Shown here one piece after another: positions 1 through 9,300 of a stretch of 64,000 nt of DNA; within the stretch, counting starts at the first letter, position 1; each line of letters starts with the position of its first letter. The notes below the pieces were generated by a model, which made no database searches, was not told the origin of the DNA, and saw nothing but the letters and a program-made list of their open reading frames with translations. The stretch is from Pseudoalteromonas sp. R3. Its GTDB lineage: Bacteria; Pseudomonadota; Gammaproteobacteria; Enterobacterales; Alteromonadaceae. The stretch covers positions 1,240,001-1,304,000 of the forward strand of contig NZ_CP034834.1 of assembly GCF_004014715.1 (NCBI RefSeq), written 5' to 3'. Made by a program: the position numbers and the translations under genes.

Positions 1-732
1 AACAACGGCAGTTATGCTCTGGTAGATCTGGTTTTGACCAAACAGGGGAAGAAACTGGTGGATGTCCACAATCATGTGTTTCGTTCCAGTGTCGTCAATT
101 ATCTGGGCGAATATGAAAAACATATTGAACAAAAAGGATATGATGACGCACTTACAAAAATAGAAGAGCAGATAGAGAATAATGATCCACAGTCGGCACT
201 GGAACATTATCTGGCCTTGCCCGAAGAGGTGCGTATGCTTGGGGTCGTACATGAATCATTGTTTCGATTTATTAAGCGTTGTAGCTCAGAGGCATATCAA
301 GCATTTTGCAACCGCGTTTTATCGGACAGTCAGCATGAGTACCAGGGCCTGCTAAGAGCAAATTTGTACAGCAACCTCAACGAGTATGCCAAGGCATTGT
401 CTGAGTACGAGCAAGTGCCCGAAGCAATACGTAGCAGCGCGCCAATTTTAATGGAAGAGGCCGTTTTACAGGCCCGTCAAGGGAATAAGCGGGAGGGCTT
501 TGCCCTGGCGCTAGATGCCCTATACCGAGCGTCGGGCCACTCCTATGGATACTTGATGTTACTACAGGTTTCTTTGTTCTCAGGTGAGCATGAGTTCTCG
601 GCAGAGCTACTTTCTTTTATTAAGAAGACCTTTGAAATCCAATTTACCGAGCAGGAACTGGCAGATTTTAGTGGTGACAGTGGGTTTATTCAGTCTGATC
701 AATACGCGCAGTTTAAGCTGAGCTATTTTTAA
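1..732 (+). CDS. C-terminal part of a helical-repeat (TPR-like) protein, 5' partial
   Basis: The reading frame is open to the left edge of the window, so this is the C-terminal 243 residues of a longer protein; the TTG at 34 is probably internal rather than a start. The visible part is almost all amphipathic helix in repeated pairs (for example the EYAKALSEYEQVPEAIRSSA stretch), like tetratricopeptide-type repeats, and it has no membrane segment. It ends 23 bases before the acetyltransferase gene, which has its own strong ribosome site. The N-terminal domain that would show its function lies outside the window. I do not recognise the family. Confidence 0.7.
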   Translation, partial: NNGSYALVDLVLTKQGKKLVDVHNHVFRSSVVNYLGEYEKHIEQKGYDDALTKIEEQIENNDPQSALEHYLALPEEVRMLGVVHESLFRFIKRCSSEAYQAFCNRVLSDSQHEYQGLLRANLYSNLNEYAKALSEYEQVPEAIRSSAPILMEEAVLQARQGNKREGFALALDALYRASGHSYGYLMLLQVSLFSGEHEFSAELLSFIKKTFEIQFTEQELADFSGDSGFIQSDQYAQFKLSYF

Positions 733-755
733 CCTAATTGAAAAAGGAGTAGATA

Positions 756-1340
756 ATGTGGATTAAGAATACGCCGCTGGAAGGCCAGTACATAAGGCTT
801 GAGCCCCTGGCTCTTGAACATGTTGATGAGCTTAAAGAAGCTGTTGAGGATGGCCAAAGTTGGAAGCTCTGGTATGCAAATGTGCCGTCACCCCAACAGA
901 TGCAACAGTATGTCGAAAAAGCGTTAAGTAAGGTTGCAGAGGATCAGGTGACCTTCGTTGTAAGATCGATAGCAAGCGGGCACATTGTTGGTACTACCCG
1001 CTATTACGATATTAAGCCCGAGCACAAACGCGCTTCGATTGGTTATACCTGGTATAGCGCAGCGGTCAGGCGAACACCGGTCAACACGGAGGCAAAACTC
1101 TTGTTGATGACAAACTTGTTCGAAACGTGTGGTGCGTTGTCACTGGAATTCAAAACGCACTTTTTTAATCACCCGTCACGACAAGCAATCGAGCGTTTAG
1201 GGGCTAAATTGGATGGCGTACTCAGAAGTCATCAGATTTTGGCGGATGGCTCTGTTCGTGATACCGCCGTGTATTCCATTCTGGCCTCTGAGTGGCCAGC
1301 GGTTCGCAACCATCTTAAAGCAAAACTCACAGCCCGTTAA
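756..1340 (+). CDS. GNAT N-acetyltransferase, RimJ/RimL type
   Basis: This 194-residue protein has the layout of the RimJ/RimL branch of acetyl-CoA-dependent N-acetyltransferases. It opens with 'LEGQYIRLEPL', has a central beta-strand and loop region (FVVRSIASGHIVGTTRYYDI), and a C-terminal block with HFFNHPSRQAIERLGAKLDG, matching the usual N-x-x-S-x-x-x-x-x-x-x-G motif of this group. A strong AAAAAGGAG site precedes the ATG. The substrate cannot be told from sequence; family members acetylate protein N-termini, amino acids or drugs. The stop codon overlaps that of the convergent DUF4153 gene inside a perfect hairpin. Confidence 0.85.
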   Translation: MWIKNTPLEGQYIRLEPLALEHVDELKEAVEDGQSWKLWYANVPSPQQMQQYVEKALSKVAEDQVTFVVRSIASGHIVGTTRYYDIKPEHKRASIGYTWYSAAVRRTPVNTEAKLLLMTNLFETCGALSLEFKTHFFNHPSRQAIERLGAKLDGVLRSHQILADGSVRDTAVYSILASEWPAVRNHLKAKLTAR

Positions 1341-1352
1341 AACGGGCTGTGA
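1327..1352. terminator. Hairpin spanning both convergent stop codons
   Basis: A perfect 12-bp inverted repeat with a 2-base centre. Both stop codons (TAA at 1338-1340 on plus, TAA at 1339-1337 on minus) lie at its centre. On the minus strand it is followed by a moderately T-rich stretch (GAGTTTTGCTTT); on the plus strand there is no T tract. It probably acts as a shared terminator, more clearly for the minus transcript. Confidence 0.6.
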
Positions 1353-3040
1353 AGCTCAAAGCGATGCCCGCCAATCTGGATGTCCTTAAATCTGGGCTCT
1401 ACAATCTCAAAGTTACCTGACTTAATGGCATCCAGCAGGTCGTCCGACTGTTCACCATAGACTTTCTGATCCAGATAGCCTGTTTGCCAGCCTTGTACAC
1501 CATTTACAGTGCCCAGGTAGAACACTCTGAGCTCAACTCTGCGCTGAGTCTTGGCAATGAACAAATATTCAGGCTCAGGTGTATTATCGAGCTCAATGGT
1601 GCGCAGCATTAGCTCTGAGGCGTCTTCAAACAAATGCGAGTTGTGTCTGGCAAAAGTCTCCAGAGCGGTCACTAAGTTCTGTGGTAGTGAATGCTTATCG
1701 TGCTCTGGCATTTCAATCAGATCCAATAAGGTTTGCGTCGTCAGTGGTTTTGTTTCCAGAGTCAGTGCAGTTTGGATCCGCCGCTTTAGTTGCTCGTCGC
1801 TGACTTCATGTTGTAGCGATTCGAGTGCAATCAGCCCTTTTTGTCCCAGCTCATTCACCAGATAGCGAGGGTCGAAGTCCGCAGGCTGGGTAATCCCGGC
1901 ATTGAGGCGCTTTATCTGAGAGTTAACACTCAGACCTCGAAAATCCAGCAATGGCGTTTGGGTCGTTATCAGCAGCCCAAGCAGACACAAAGTCAGCGGT
2001 CGATTAACTGCGCTCAATCGCTTGTGCCAGTCGCGCTTGTGAGCGGCGAGTTGCCACACATAACCAAGACAAACAGCCATGCTAACGCCTGCAATCAGCA
2101 CCGCCCAAAGTCGTGCCAGGCTTAGGCCGTATTGACCTATTCTGAGGTATAAACCCCAACCGCTGAGTGCCAGGTAGCAGGGCAAAAGGAGCAGACCTAT
2201 TGCAATGAAATGGCGATACCACCGGCGCTGAGTTAACGCGTCTCCAGACAGGTTTAAGCACAATACGATGGCCCCGACCAGCACAAAGATCAGGCTACTT
2301 CCGCCGTTGTGCCAGAGTGTGTCTAACTCACTGAATAACACAGCCACGAAAAACAGCATGGCCACAGCGCTCAATACAGGTAATAACAAGGTGGCAAAGT
2401 TTCGACAAATGGCGAATAGCTGATTGGCGAAGTTGCTGCGACTGCGCGCCTGGATAACGCCAATGGCCTGGCTTAATGTAATGGCTGGGTAGAAAAACCA
2501 GGGCTCAGAAAACAAATCGGTGAAAAACCCGATTTCAATCACTTCAAACAAACTGGCCCATAACATTAACAACATCAGTACAGACAGCGTAAATAACTGC
2601 GCCGCAGCGAAAACCAATAAAAAGCGACCCAGCGAGGCGCTTAGCAAATCGTAGCTGGGCAACCAGTTTGCTCGACTGTTTTGAGTTATCCATGGCACCA
2701 GTAATACAGAGGCCAGAAACACGATCAGTGGGTAAGGCCAGGCCTGAGAAGGTAAAGGTGCGCGTTCAGGAAGCAGCTGGCTGCCCAGATAAAAGCCACA
2801 CAGAGTGAATATCAGTGCATAGAGCCCCAGCTGGATATAAAACGACGCTCTAAGCTGAGCAAAGCTTGAAAAAATCAGGGTTGAGGGCACAAATATAATC
2901 AACGAATAGGCGGCAAACAGCCAGTGCGGTGATTGTCCTGGCCAAAACTCGAAGTTGACAGATTGATGCAGGATGATCAGAAAAAAGCTTTGCAGTAGTG
3001 CGACCAGTAGCAGTTTACGGCCAGCCAGCAATGGTTCCAT
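1337..3040 (-). CDS. DUF4153-type multi-pass membrane protein
   Basis: A 567-residue protein. Residues 1 to about 365 hold roughly ten hydrophobic segments; the last 200 residues are soluble, with a helical part (DPRYLVNELGQKGLIALESL) and a C-terminal beta-rich part ending in HSPF. This two-part layout fits DUF4153 family proteins, whose function is unknown. There is no signal peptide beyond the first membrane segment. It stands alone on the minus strand, with a long upstream gap and a convergent hairpin at its end, so it is probably a single-gene transcript. Confidence 0.75.
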   Translation of the reverse strand: MEPLLAGRKLLLVALLQSFFLIILHQSVNFEFWPGQSPHWLFAAYSLIIFVPSTLIFSSFAQLRASFYIQLGLYALIFTLCGFYLGSQLLPERAPLPSQAWPYPLIVFLASVLLVPWITQNSRANWLPSYDLLSASLGRFLLVFAAAQLFTLSVLMLLMLWASLFEVIEIGFFTDLFSEPWFFYPAITLSQAIGVIQARSRSNFANQLFAICRNFATLLLPVLSAVAMLFFVAVLFSELDTLWHNGGSSLIFVLVGAIVLCLNLSGDALTQRRWYRHFIAIGLLLLPCYLALSGWGLYLRIGQYGLSLARLWAVLIAGVSMAVCLGYVWQLAAHKRDWHKRLSAVNRPLTLCLLGLLITTQTPLLDFRGLSVNSQIKRLNAGITQPADFDPRYLVNELGQKGLIALESLQHEVSDEQLKRRIQTALTLETKPLTTQTLLDLIEMPEHDKHSLPQNLVTALETFARHNSHLFEDASELMLRTIELDNTPEPEYLFIAKTQRRVELRVFYLGTVNGVQGWQTGYLDQKVYGEQSDDLLDAIKSGNFEIVEPRFKDIQIGGHRFELHSPF

Positions 3041-3463
3041 AAGTTTCTCACAATATCAGTTCCTTGTTCCTGTCATTTAAACTTAACAGGGCTGAAATGC
3101 AAGTAAAAGAAGAACCCCAGTGAGTTAAATCTCTGAATTATGCAACAAAGCGTTTGACATATTATGTCTTGGTGTGGCAGATTGACTGTGTGGTAAACAG
3201 ACATCATTGATGTTTGAACCTGTCAAATAAGTGCCTGAAGACTCTAGCTTAAATGGTGCGAAAGAATCTTCCCATGGTTAGATATGCTGTTTGTATTTGG
3301 GCATATGGTACCCCATTCTCACATGCGGCTATCTGGCGATTTAAAGCGGCGCTTTTTACGTTTGTTTACCAAGCTGGCGTTTAGCAGGTGTTATGATTGC
3401 CATTACCACGCTATGCTCCTTTCGTTTTCATAAACGCAACAATTGCCCGTGTAAGGAGGAAAT
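3041..3463. other. Divergent intergenic region before the YqiJ/flotillin cassette
   Basis: This stretch must carry the promoters for the DUF4153 gene (leftward) and the YqiJ/flotillin cassette (rightward). A TTGACA box lies at 3154-3159 on the plus strand, but the hexamer 17 bases downstream (GCAGAT) is a poor -10. A small AAAGC/GCTTT hairpin followed by T residues lies at 3343-3357 and could be a weak terminator or leader structure. No gene was recognised. Confidence 0.4.
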
Positions 3464-4078
3464 ATGGACTTTTTAAACACGGCCTTCACTTTTCCCACAG
3501 TGGTCTACTCTACATTACTGCTGATAGTACTACTGTTTTGGCTGATTTCTTTAGCTGGTTTTGCCGACCCCGATATGCTCGATGGCGATGCCGATATCGA
3601 AGTTGAGGGGGGGGCTGACGGCGGCTCGTTATGGCAAATGGGCTTTGGCGGCGTACCCTTAACCGTGTCAATCAGCTTAATCGTTGCACTGAGCTGGGTG
3701 GTTAGCTTTTACGCTCAAAAACTATTTGCGTATCTGCTGGGCGATGGTGTGATGTTTTACCTGACAGGCGGCGCTTTTATGCTGGGTAGCCTGTTCGTGG
3801 CGTTGCCGTTGGCTGCAGCTGCAGTGCGACCCCTGCGTGGCTTATTTGAAAGTCAGCAAACAAGCAGTAAAGATGCGTTAGTCGGACTGGAATGTGTGAT
3901 TGCCACCGGAAAAGTCACCGCAACATTTGGCCAGGCGCGCGTTTCCTATGAGGGCAGCGAGCAGTTAGTCGAAGTCAGATGTGATGAAGAAAATACGTTT
4001 ACTCAGGGTGATAAAGCACTGCTGATTGAACACAACGCAACAACCCATAGCTATACAATCGTCACCAACCCCTGGTGA
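3464..4078 (+). CDS. yqiJ: YqiJ-like membrane protein with C-terminal OB-fold (NfeD-related)
   Basis: A 204-residue protein with N-terminal hydrophobic segments near residues 10-32, an acidic loop (DADIEVEGGADGG), two further membrane segments near 60-80 and 95-120, and a soluble C-terminal domain from about 135 of the OB-fold type seen in NfeD/YqiJ proteins. In Escherichia coli YqiJ is encoded next to the flotillin YqiK, and members of this family are thought to work with their flotillin in membrane microdomains. A perfect TAAGGAGG site sits before the ATG. The flotillin gene starts 67 bases downstream, so the two are probably co-transcribed. Confidence 0.85.
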   Translation: MDFLNTAFTFPTVVYSTLLLIVLLFWLISLAGFADPDMLDGDADIEVEGGADGGSLWQMGFGGVPLTVSISLIVALSWVVSFYAQKLFAYLLGDGVMFYLTGGAFMLGSLFVALPLAAAAVRPLRGLFESQQTSSKDALVGLECVIATGKVTATFGQARVSYEGSEQLVEVRCDEENTFTQGDKALLIEHNATTHSYTIVTNPW

Positions 4079-4145
4079 TGGCTCAATTTTAAACGGCGCC
4101 GGATAAGCGCCCGGGAATAACTTATAAAACTTATCAGGAAGAGAT

Positions 4146-6239
4146 ATGGAATTTTTAAATAACCTTGGACCTGTTTTGACTATCGCTGGTTTGGTCATCA
4201 CCGTTGTTTTTGCAGTCATTATGTTAATTGGTAAATTCTATCGTAAGGTGGAACAAGGCCATGCCCTGATCATCAATAAAACGAAGAATGAGCCAGATGT
4301 TACCACCACAGGCGGCATTGTTTATCCGGTGATCCACAAGATGGAAGTGATGGACATTTCGACCAAACGCATGGTGCTGGAGCGCCGCGACAGCAGTGGT
4401 TTGATCTGTAAAGACAACATTCGTGCCGACATTGCCATTACCTTTTATATCCGCGTGAATGAAAATAAAGAAGACATACTGCGGGTAGCAAAACAGGTAG
4501 GGTGTGCGCGCGCGTCTGAGCCGGAAACACTGCAAGAACTGTTTGAAGCCAAGTTCTCAGAAGCACTGAAAACTGTGGGTAAACAGATGAACTTTGAGGA
4601 GCTGTTCACACACCGTAATGAGTTCCGCGACAGCATCAAAGAGGTGATTGGTCAGGACCTGTCGGGCTATACATTAGAAGATGTGGCGATTGACTATCTG
4701 GAGCAAACCTCAATCCACAAGCTGGATGCAAGCAATATTCTCGATGCGGAAGGTATTCGCCGTATCACTGAAAAAACCGCAGCGCAAAACGTTGAAACCA
4801 ACCAGTTAAAGTGTGACGAGCAGGCGCAAATCGAGATCCAGAATCAGGCGGCACTGGAAAAAACGCTGGAAATTGAGCGTCAGAAAGAAGATGCCAAAGC
4901 GAAGCAAAAGCGTGAGATTGAAACCGTTCAGGCACGCGAAGAAGCCGAAGCTGAACGCGTCAAGCAAGAAGAGCGCCTGAAGTCTGAACAAGCGCGCCTT
5001 AAAGCCGATGAAGCAATCCAGATTGCAGAGCAGAACAGGCAGCGTGAAGTCGATATTGCTGAGCAAAATCGTCTGCGCGTGCTGGCCATTGAAGAAGAAA
5101 AAGTCGCCCGTTCGCGTGAAATTGAAGTCATTGAGCGTGAAAAAGAAACCGAGATCCTGCGCATTAACAAAGAAAAAGCGCTGGAAGTGGAGCGTAAAGA
5201 GATTGCAGATGTGCAACGTGACCGTGTTGCGGTTGAGAAAACCGTAGCCCAAGAGCAAGAGCGCATTAAAGACGTGCAGACACTGGCGGCTGCCGAGCGT
5301 GACAAGCAAGCCATTGTGATCCGTGCCCAGGCTGAAGCAGAGGAAGCTTTAGTGAAAGACATTGAAGCGGCAAAAGCACAAGAGCAGGCAGCAGAATTCA
5401 AAGCCCGTGAAATGGAAAAAATGGCTGAAGCTGAGCTGCGTATTGCAAACCAGCAGGCTGAGTCGAAGAAAATTCTGGCAGAGGCAATGCAGGTTGAAGC
5501 TGCTGCTTCAGGTCTGGCGGAAGCCGAGGTGATCAAGGCTAAAGCACAAGCCAACGCATTGCAGGGTGAAACAGACGCCAAAGTACTGCAGCAGAAGCTA
5601 GAAGCAGAGGCCCACGGTAAGCGCGATATTGGTCTGGCAGATGCCGAAGTACAAACTGCTATGGCAGAAGCCATGGAGAAACAGGGTGAAGCGGAAGCGA
5701 TTAACCTTGAGCGCAGAATGTCGGCCGAAGCCAAAGGTCTGGAAGAGAAGCTACAGGCCCTTAATGCTATGGATAAAGATGCCCGTGACTATGAAGGCTT
5801 TACGCTGCAACTGAACCAGCAAAAAGAGTTGACGCTGGCGCAGCTGGAAGCGAACAAAGAAATTGCAGCTCACCAGGCACAAGTGCTGGCTAAGGCACTG
5901 AGCGATGCAGACATTAACTTTATGGGTGGTGACGGCCAGTTCTTCAACCAGTTTATGAACGCCATCACACTGGGTAAATCCATTGATGGTTTGGTTAACG
6001 AAAGCCAGACAATGCAGACCGTGTTTAAAGATCACCTTAACGGTGAGCGGAATCTGATGGATGACCTCAAAGGCGTGCTGGCAGGTGCCAATGCTTCGTC
6101 TGAGACCCTGAAGAACATCAATATGAGTAAGTTTTTCCAGCAATTGAGCAACACATCAGATGCCGAAAAACAGCAATTGCTTAGCCTGCTTGGCAATTCA
6201 CTGAACGGTAATTCAGCTAAAAACACAACACAGGAATAA
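4146..6239 (+). CDS. yqiK: Flotillin family protein (YqiK-like)
   Basis: A 697-residue SPFH/band-7 scaffold protein. Residues about 8-28 are a membrane anchor, about 35-200 the SPFH domain (KVEQGHALIINKTKNEP onward), then a very long coiled coil from about 210 to 580 rich in A, E, K and Q with the EA-repeat character of flotillins (for example EVIKAKAQANALQGETDAKV), and a less charged tail containing an FMGGDGQFFNQF segment. Flotillins oligomerise on the inner face of the membrane and organise microdomains. Large antisense ORFs here are by-products of the repetitive coiled-coil codons. A terminator-like hairpin follows the stop. Confidence 0.93.
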   Translation: MEFLNNLGPVLTIAGLVITVVFAVIMLIGKFYRKVEQGHALIINKTKNEPDVTTTGGIVYPVIHKMEVMDISTKRMVLERRDSSGLICKDNIRADIAITFYIRVNENKEDILRVAKQVGCARASEPETLQELFEAKFSEALKTVGKQMNFEELFTHRNEFRDSIKEVIGQDLSGYTLEDVAIDYLEQTSIHKLDASNILDAEGIRRITEKTAAQNVETNQLKCDEQAQIEIQNQAALEKTLEIERQKEDAKAKQKREIETVQAREEAEAERVKQEERLKSEQARLKADEAIQIAEQNRQREVDIAEQNRLRVLAIEEEKVARSREIEVIEREKETEILRINKEKALEVERKEIADVQRDRVAVEKTVAQEQERIKDVQTLAAAERDKQAIVIRAQAEAEEALVKDIEAAKAQEQAAEFKAREMEKMAEAELRIANQQAESKKILAEAMQVEAAASGLAEAEVIKAKAQANALQGETDAKVLQQKLEAEAHGKRDIGLADAEVQTAMAEAMEKQGEAEAINLERRMSAEAKGLEEKLQALNAMDKDARDYEGFTLQLNQQKELTLAQLEANKEIAAHQAQVLAKALSDADINFMGGDGQFFNQFMNAITLGKSIDGLVNESQTMQTVFKDHLNGERNLMDDLKGVLAGANASSETLKNINMSKFFQQLSNTSDAEKQQLLSLLGNSLNGNSAKNTTQE

Positions 6240-6249
6240 ACCCTGCGCC

Positions 6250-6272
6250 GGGGCGTTGCCCCAATGTTTTTT
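6250..6272 (+). terminator. Terminator or attenuator between flotillin and ATPase genes
   Basis: GGGGC-GTT-GCCCC (6250-6262) is followed by AATG and six T residues (6267-6272), the layout of a short intrinsic terminator. The same-strand ATPase gene begins only 57 bases later with no room for much else. Partial read-through here would make the large ATPase less abundant than the flotillin scaffold. Confidence 0.6.
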
Positions 6273-6328
6273 AAGGTGCGTGATAGCGAACCGGTATTGC
6301 GCACCGGATATGATTACAGGAAAGTGAT

Positions 6329-9300
6329 ATGACGGAACCAACAAGCCAGGACACTGCATCACACAGCGCGCTGGAGCAGGGCTCCTATCAACTGATAAAG
6401 CGCCGTCTGAGTAACTTCGGTAGTGAGCTACGCACTCAGGTGGATGACCTCAATAGCCAGCGTGTTGATGCGTTTGGCAGCACTGAGCTGAAAGTACAGG
6501 GTCGTGCCCGGGTTCGCACTGAGCATAATTGTATTCCCAGAGACATAGTACTGATTGGCGACAAACTGATCTTTGCATACAACGTCTTTATGGGCCTCAA
6601 GCAAAGCACCCACGTCAGTGATGTATTTAGTGTACAAAAGCTGGTGCAGCAGGATGACCACTATGAGGTTGAACCTTACCCTTCAGAGACCAAGTTTCTG
6701 ACCGACGCCCGCTTTTTGCGGGACTTTGAAGAGCTTTATACCTATTACAAAGAAACCCGTTTGCAGCACCTGTTTGTGCAAGGTGGCAAGCTGTTTGCGC
6801 TGTTCCAGATTGGTGACAGGCTGAGCGATGTCAGGGTATTCCGCTGGCAAATTGCCGCGGACAATACGCTCGACTATATCGACAACCGTGGTGAACGAGA
6901 CATCTCAGAGCACAGCGGCTTTGATTTTGAATGGATTAAGACGGACCGTGCCCAGCATGAGGAAGGCCGACACCCGCACATTAATGTGCTCGACAAAGTG
7001 TTTGTCGAAACCGTTGGTGGCGACCTGACCATCAAAATAGAGAACAATACGGAAACTGGCGAAGGGATTTACAGCGAGCCGGTGGAAGACAGTAATCAGT
7101 CATTGGCAGACTGTGAGTTGTATTATGCTCAGGTGGGGGAATTGATCCTGCTCAGGGTATTACCCTATCGCGAAAAGCAGTGGCGTTACTTTATCTATAA
7201 TTGCCGCAGTCAACAGGTAGTGAGACAGGATGCCATCGGTCAGGCTTGTGTCCAGTTGCCTGAAGACCACGGTATCATTTTCCCGGGTGGATACTATTTG
7301 CAATCCGGCCAGACGCGCTATTTTGAAGATAAAATAGAGGATTTGGAGTTTCATCGTCAGCTGAAATCGCCTAATGGTGAAGACGTGCTGTACGTTTTTT
7401 ATGAGCCTACCGAAGGTCGCTATGCGCTGTTTGCCTACAACATCATCGAAAAGAACCTGCAAAACCCCATTTATTGTCATGGCTATGGCATTTATGAAGA
7501 CGGTTTAACGCTGACCTTTAAAGCAGAGCAGGAAGAAGCTGAGCGGGTTCATCCCATCCAGATCTGGCAAAGCCCCTTTTGTTCAGCAGAGTTTGCAGCC
7601 AATGCGCCGGCACCCACAAGCGGCCTTGGCCGTATAGGCAACCCGGATCTGGTCAGGGCTATCTCTGATTTATACAGTGTCTGTAAGGCCATCAGTGAAC
7701 AAAACCCCAGTGTCTTTCATTACGAGGATCTGATCTCCCATACCCGCGGAATACTTGACCGTTACCACTGGCTGGCAGAAGCGGATTTCAGCACCATTAA
7801 TTCGCAGCTGCATGACATCTTTGAAACCTCAGAGCAGGTGCTGGACGAGTTCGAAAAAGTCAGCCAGATCCAGCAAAGTGCCCGACAGGCCGAAGCGGAA
7901 ATTGAACAGGAAAGCCATCAGGTACTGCGTGAGGTACGCCCCGATAGCTTTAAACTGGCCAGCGAGTTTGTGGCCAGTCTGGATGCGCTGAAACTGCTCA
8001 AAGGGAAAGTGATCAGTCTGGAGGAAGTGAAATACATTAATCTGGATGTACTCAGTACCATTCAAAGCAATATTGATGAGCAGACTCGCATACTCAGCCA
8101 TGCCACGGCGACTTTCCTGCAGCAGGATAAAGCACTGGCGCCGTATCATGAGCAGTTGCAGGAAATTAATGAGAAAAGTGAGCAAAGCGACAGTGTCACT
8201 GAGCTCAAAGGGTATCTTGGTTCACTGGAAACGCTGGGCGGCGAGTTGGATCTGCTCAACCACACCATGCTGGATCTGGAGATTGAAGACAGCCGGGTAA
8301 GAACCCAAATTCTTGAAGACGTGAGTGGCGTCTATGCGCTGGTTAACCGCGCTAAAGCGGCCGTTGAGATCCGCCGTAAAAGTCTCGGGAGTGTTGAGGC
8401 CAAGGCCGAATTTGCCGCGCGCTTTAAGCTGTTCAGTCAGAGTATCACCAGTGCCCTGAGTGCCGCTAAAACGCCTGAACAATGTGACGAGCAGCTCTCT
8501 CGGTTGCTTATACAGCTTGAGGAGCTTGAGTCTCAGTTCAGTGAGTACGATGAGTTTCTGAGTGAGATCCTGGCAAAGCGGGATGATGTTTACGAAAGCT
8601 TTGAAGCGCATAAGCAGCAGCTGATTGACGAACGCCAACGTCGGGCACTGAATCTGGCAACCGCAGCAGAGCGGATTTTGCAGGGAGTAAGCCGTCGCAC
8701 CCAAAGCTTTACTGAGCTGGACCAGATAAACAGTTATTTTGCCTCTGACCCTATGATCAGTAAGCTGCGCAGTCTGACTCAGGAACTAAAAGAGCTTGGC
8801 GACGAGGTTAAAGCAGATGACATTGCCGCTAAGCTCAAAGCCAGTAAAGATCAGGGGATCCGTTCGCTCAGAGATAAACAGGATATCTATAGCGATGGCG
8901 GCAAAACCGTCAAAATCGGCAAGCATGGCTTTAGTGTTAATAAACAGGTGCTGGACCTGACGTTGTTGCCTCGAGATGACGAGTTAATGCTACACCTGAC
9001 CGGTACCGAGTACTTCGATGTTATTCCCGATCAGCAAGCCCGTTCACAGTTGGCACAGGCCGCGGATTACTGGGCGCAAACCTTGCCTTCCGAAAGTGCA
9101 GAGATTTATCGCGGTGAGTTTTTGTCAGCGCAGATCCTGCGTGCGGCGCAACGAGGTGAGTCTGGCTTGTCGATGGAACAGCTCCAGCGTGCACAGCAAG
9201 AAGACTCGTTACTGACTTTAGTGCAAGCATTTGCTGAGCCCAGATATCAGGAAGGCTATGAAAAAGGCATTCATGACTTTGATGCAACCCAGATCCTGAG

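Noticed and set aside
4928..5734. 268-codon minus-strand ORF opposite the flotillin coiled coil
   Set aside because: It is Ser/Ala/Arg-rich low complexity produced by the codon pattern of the flotillin coiled coil and has no ribosome site.
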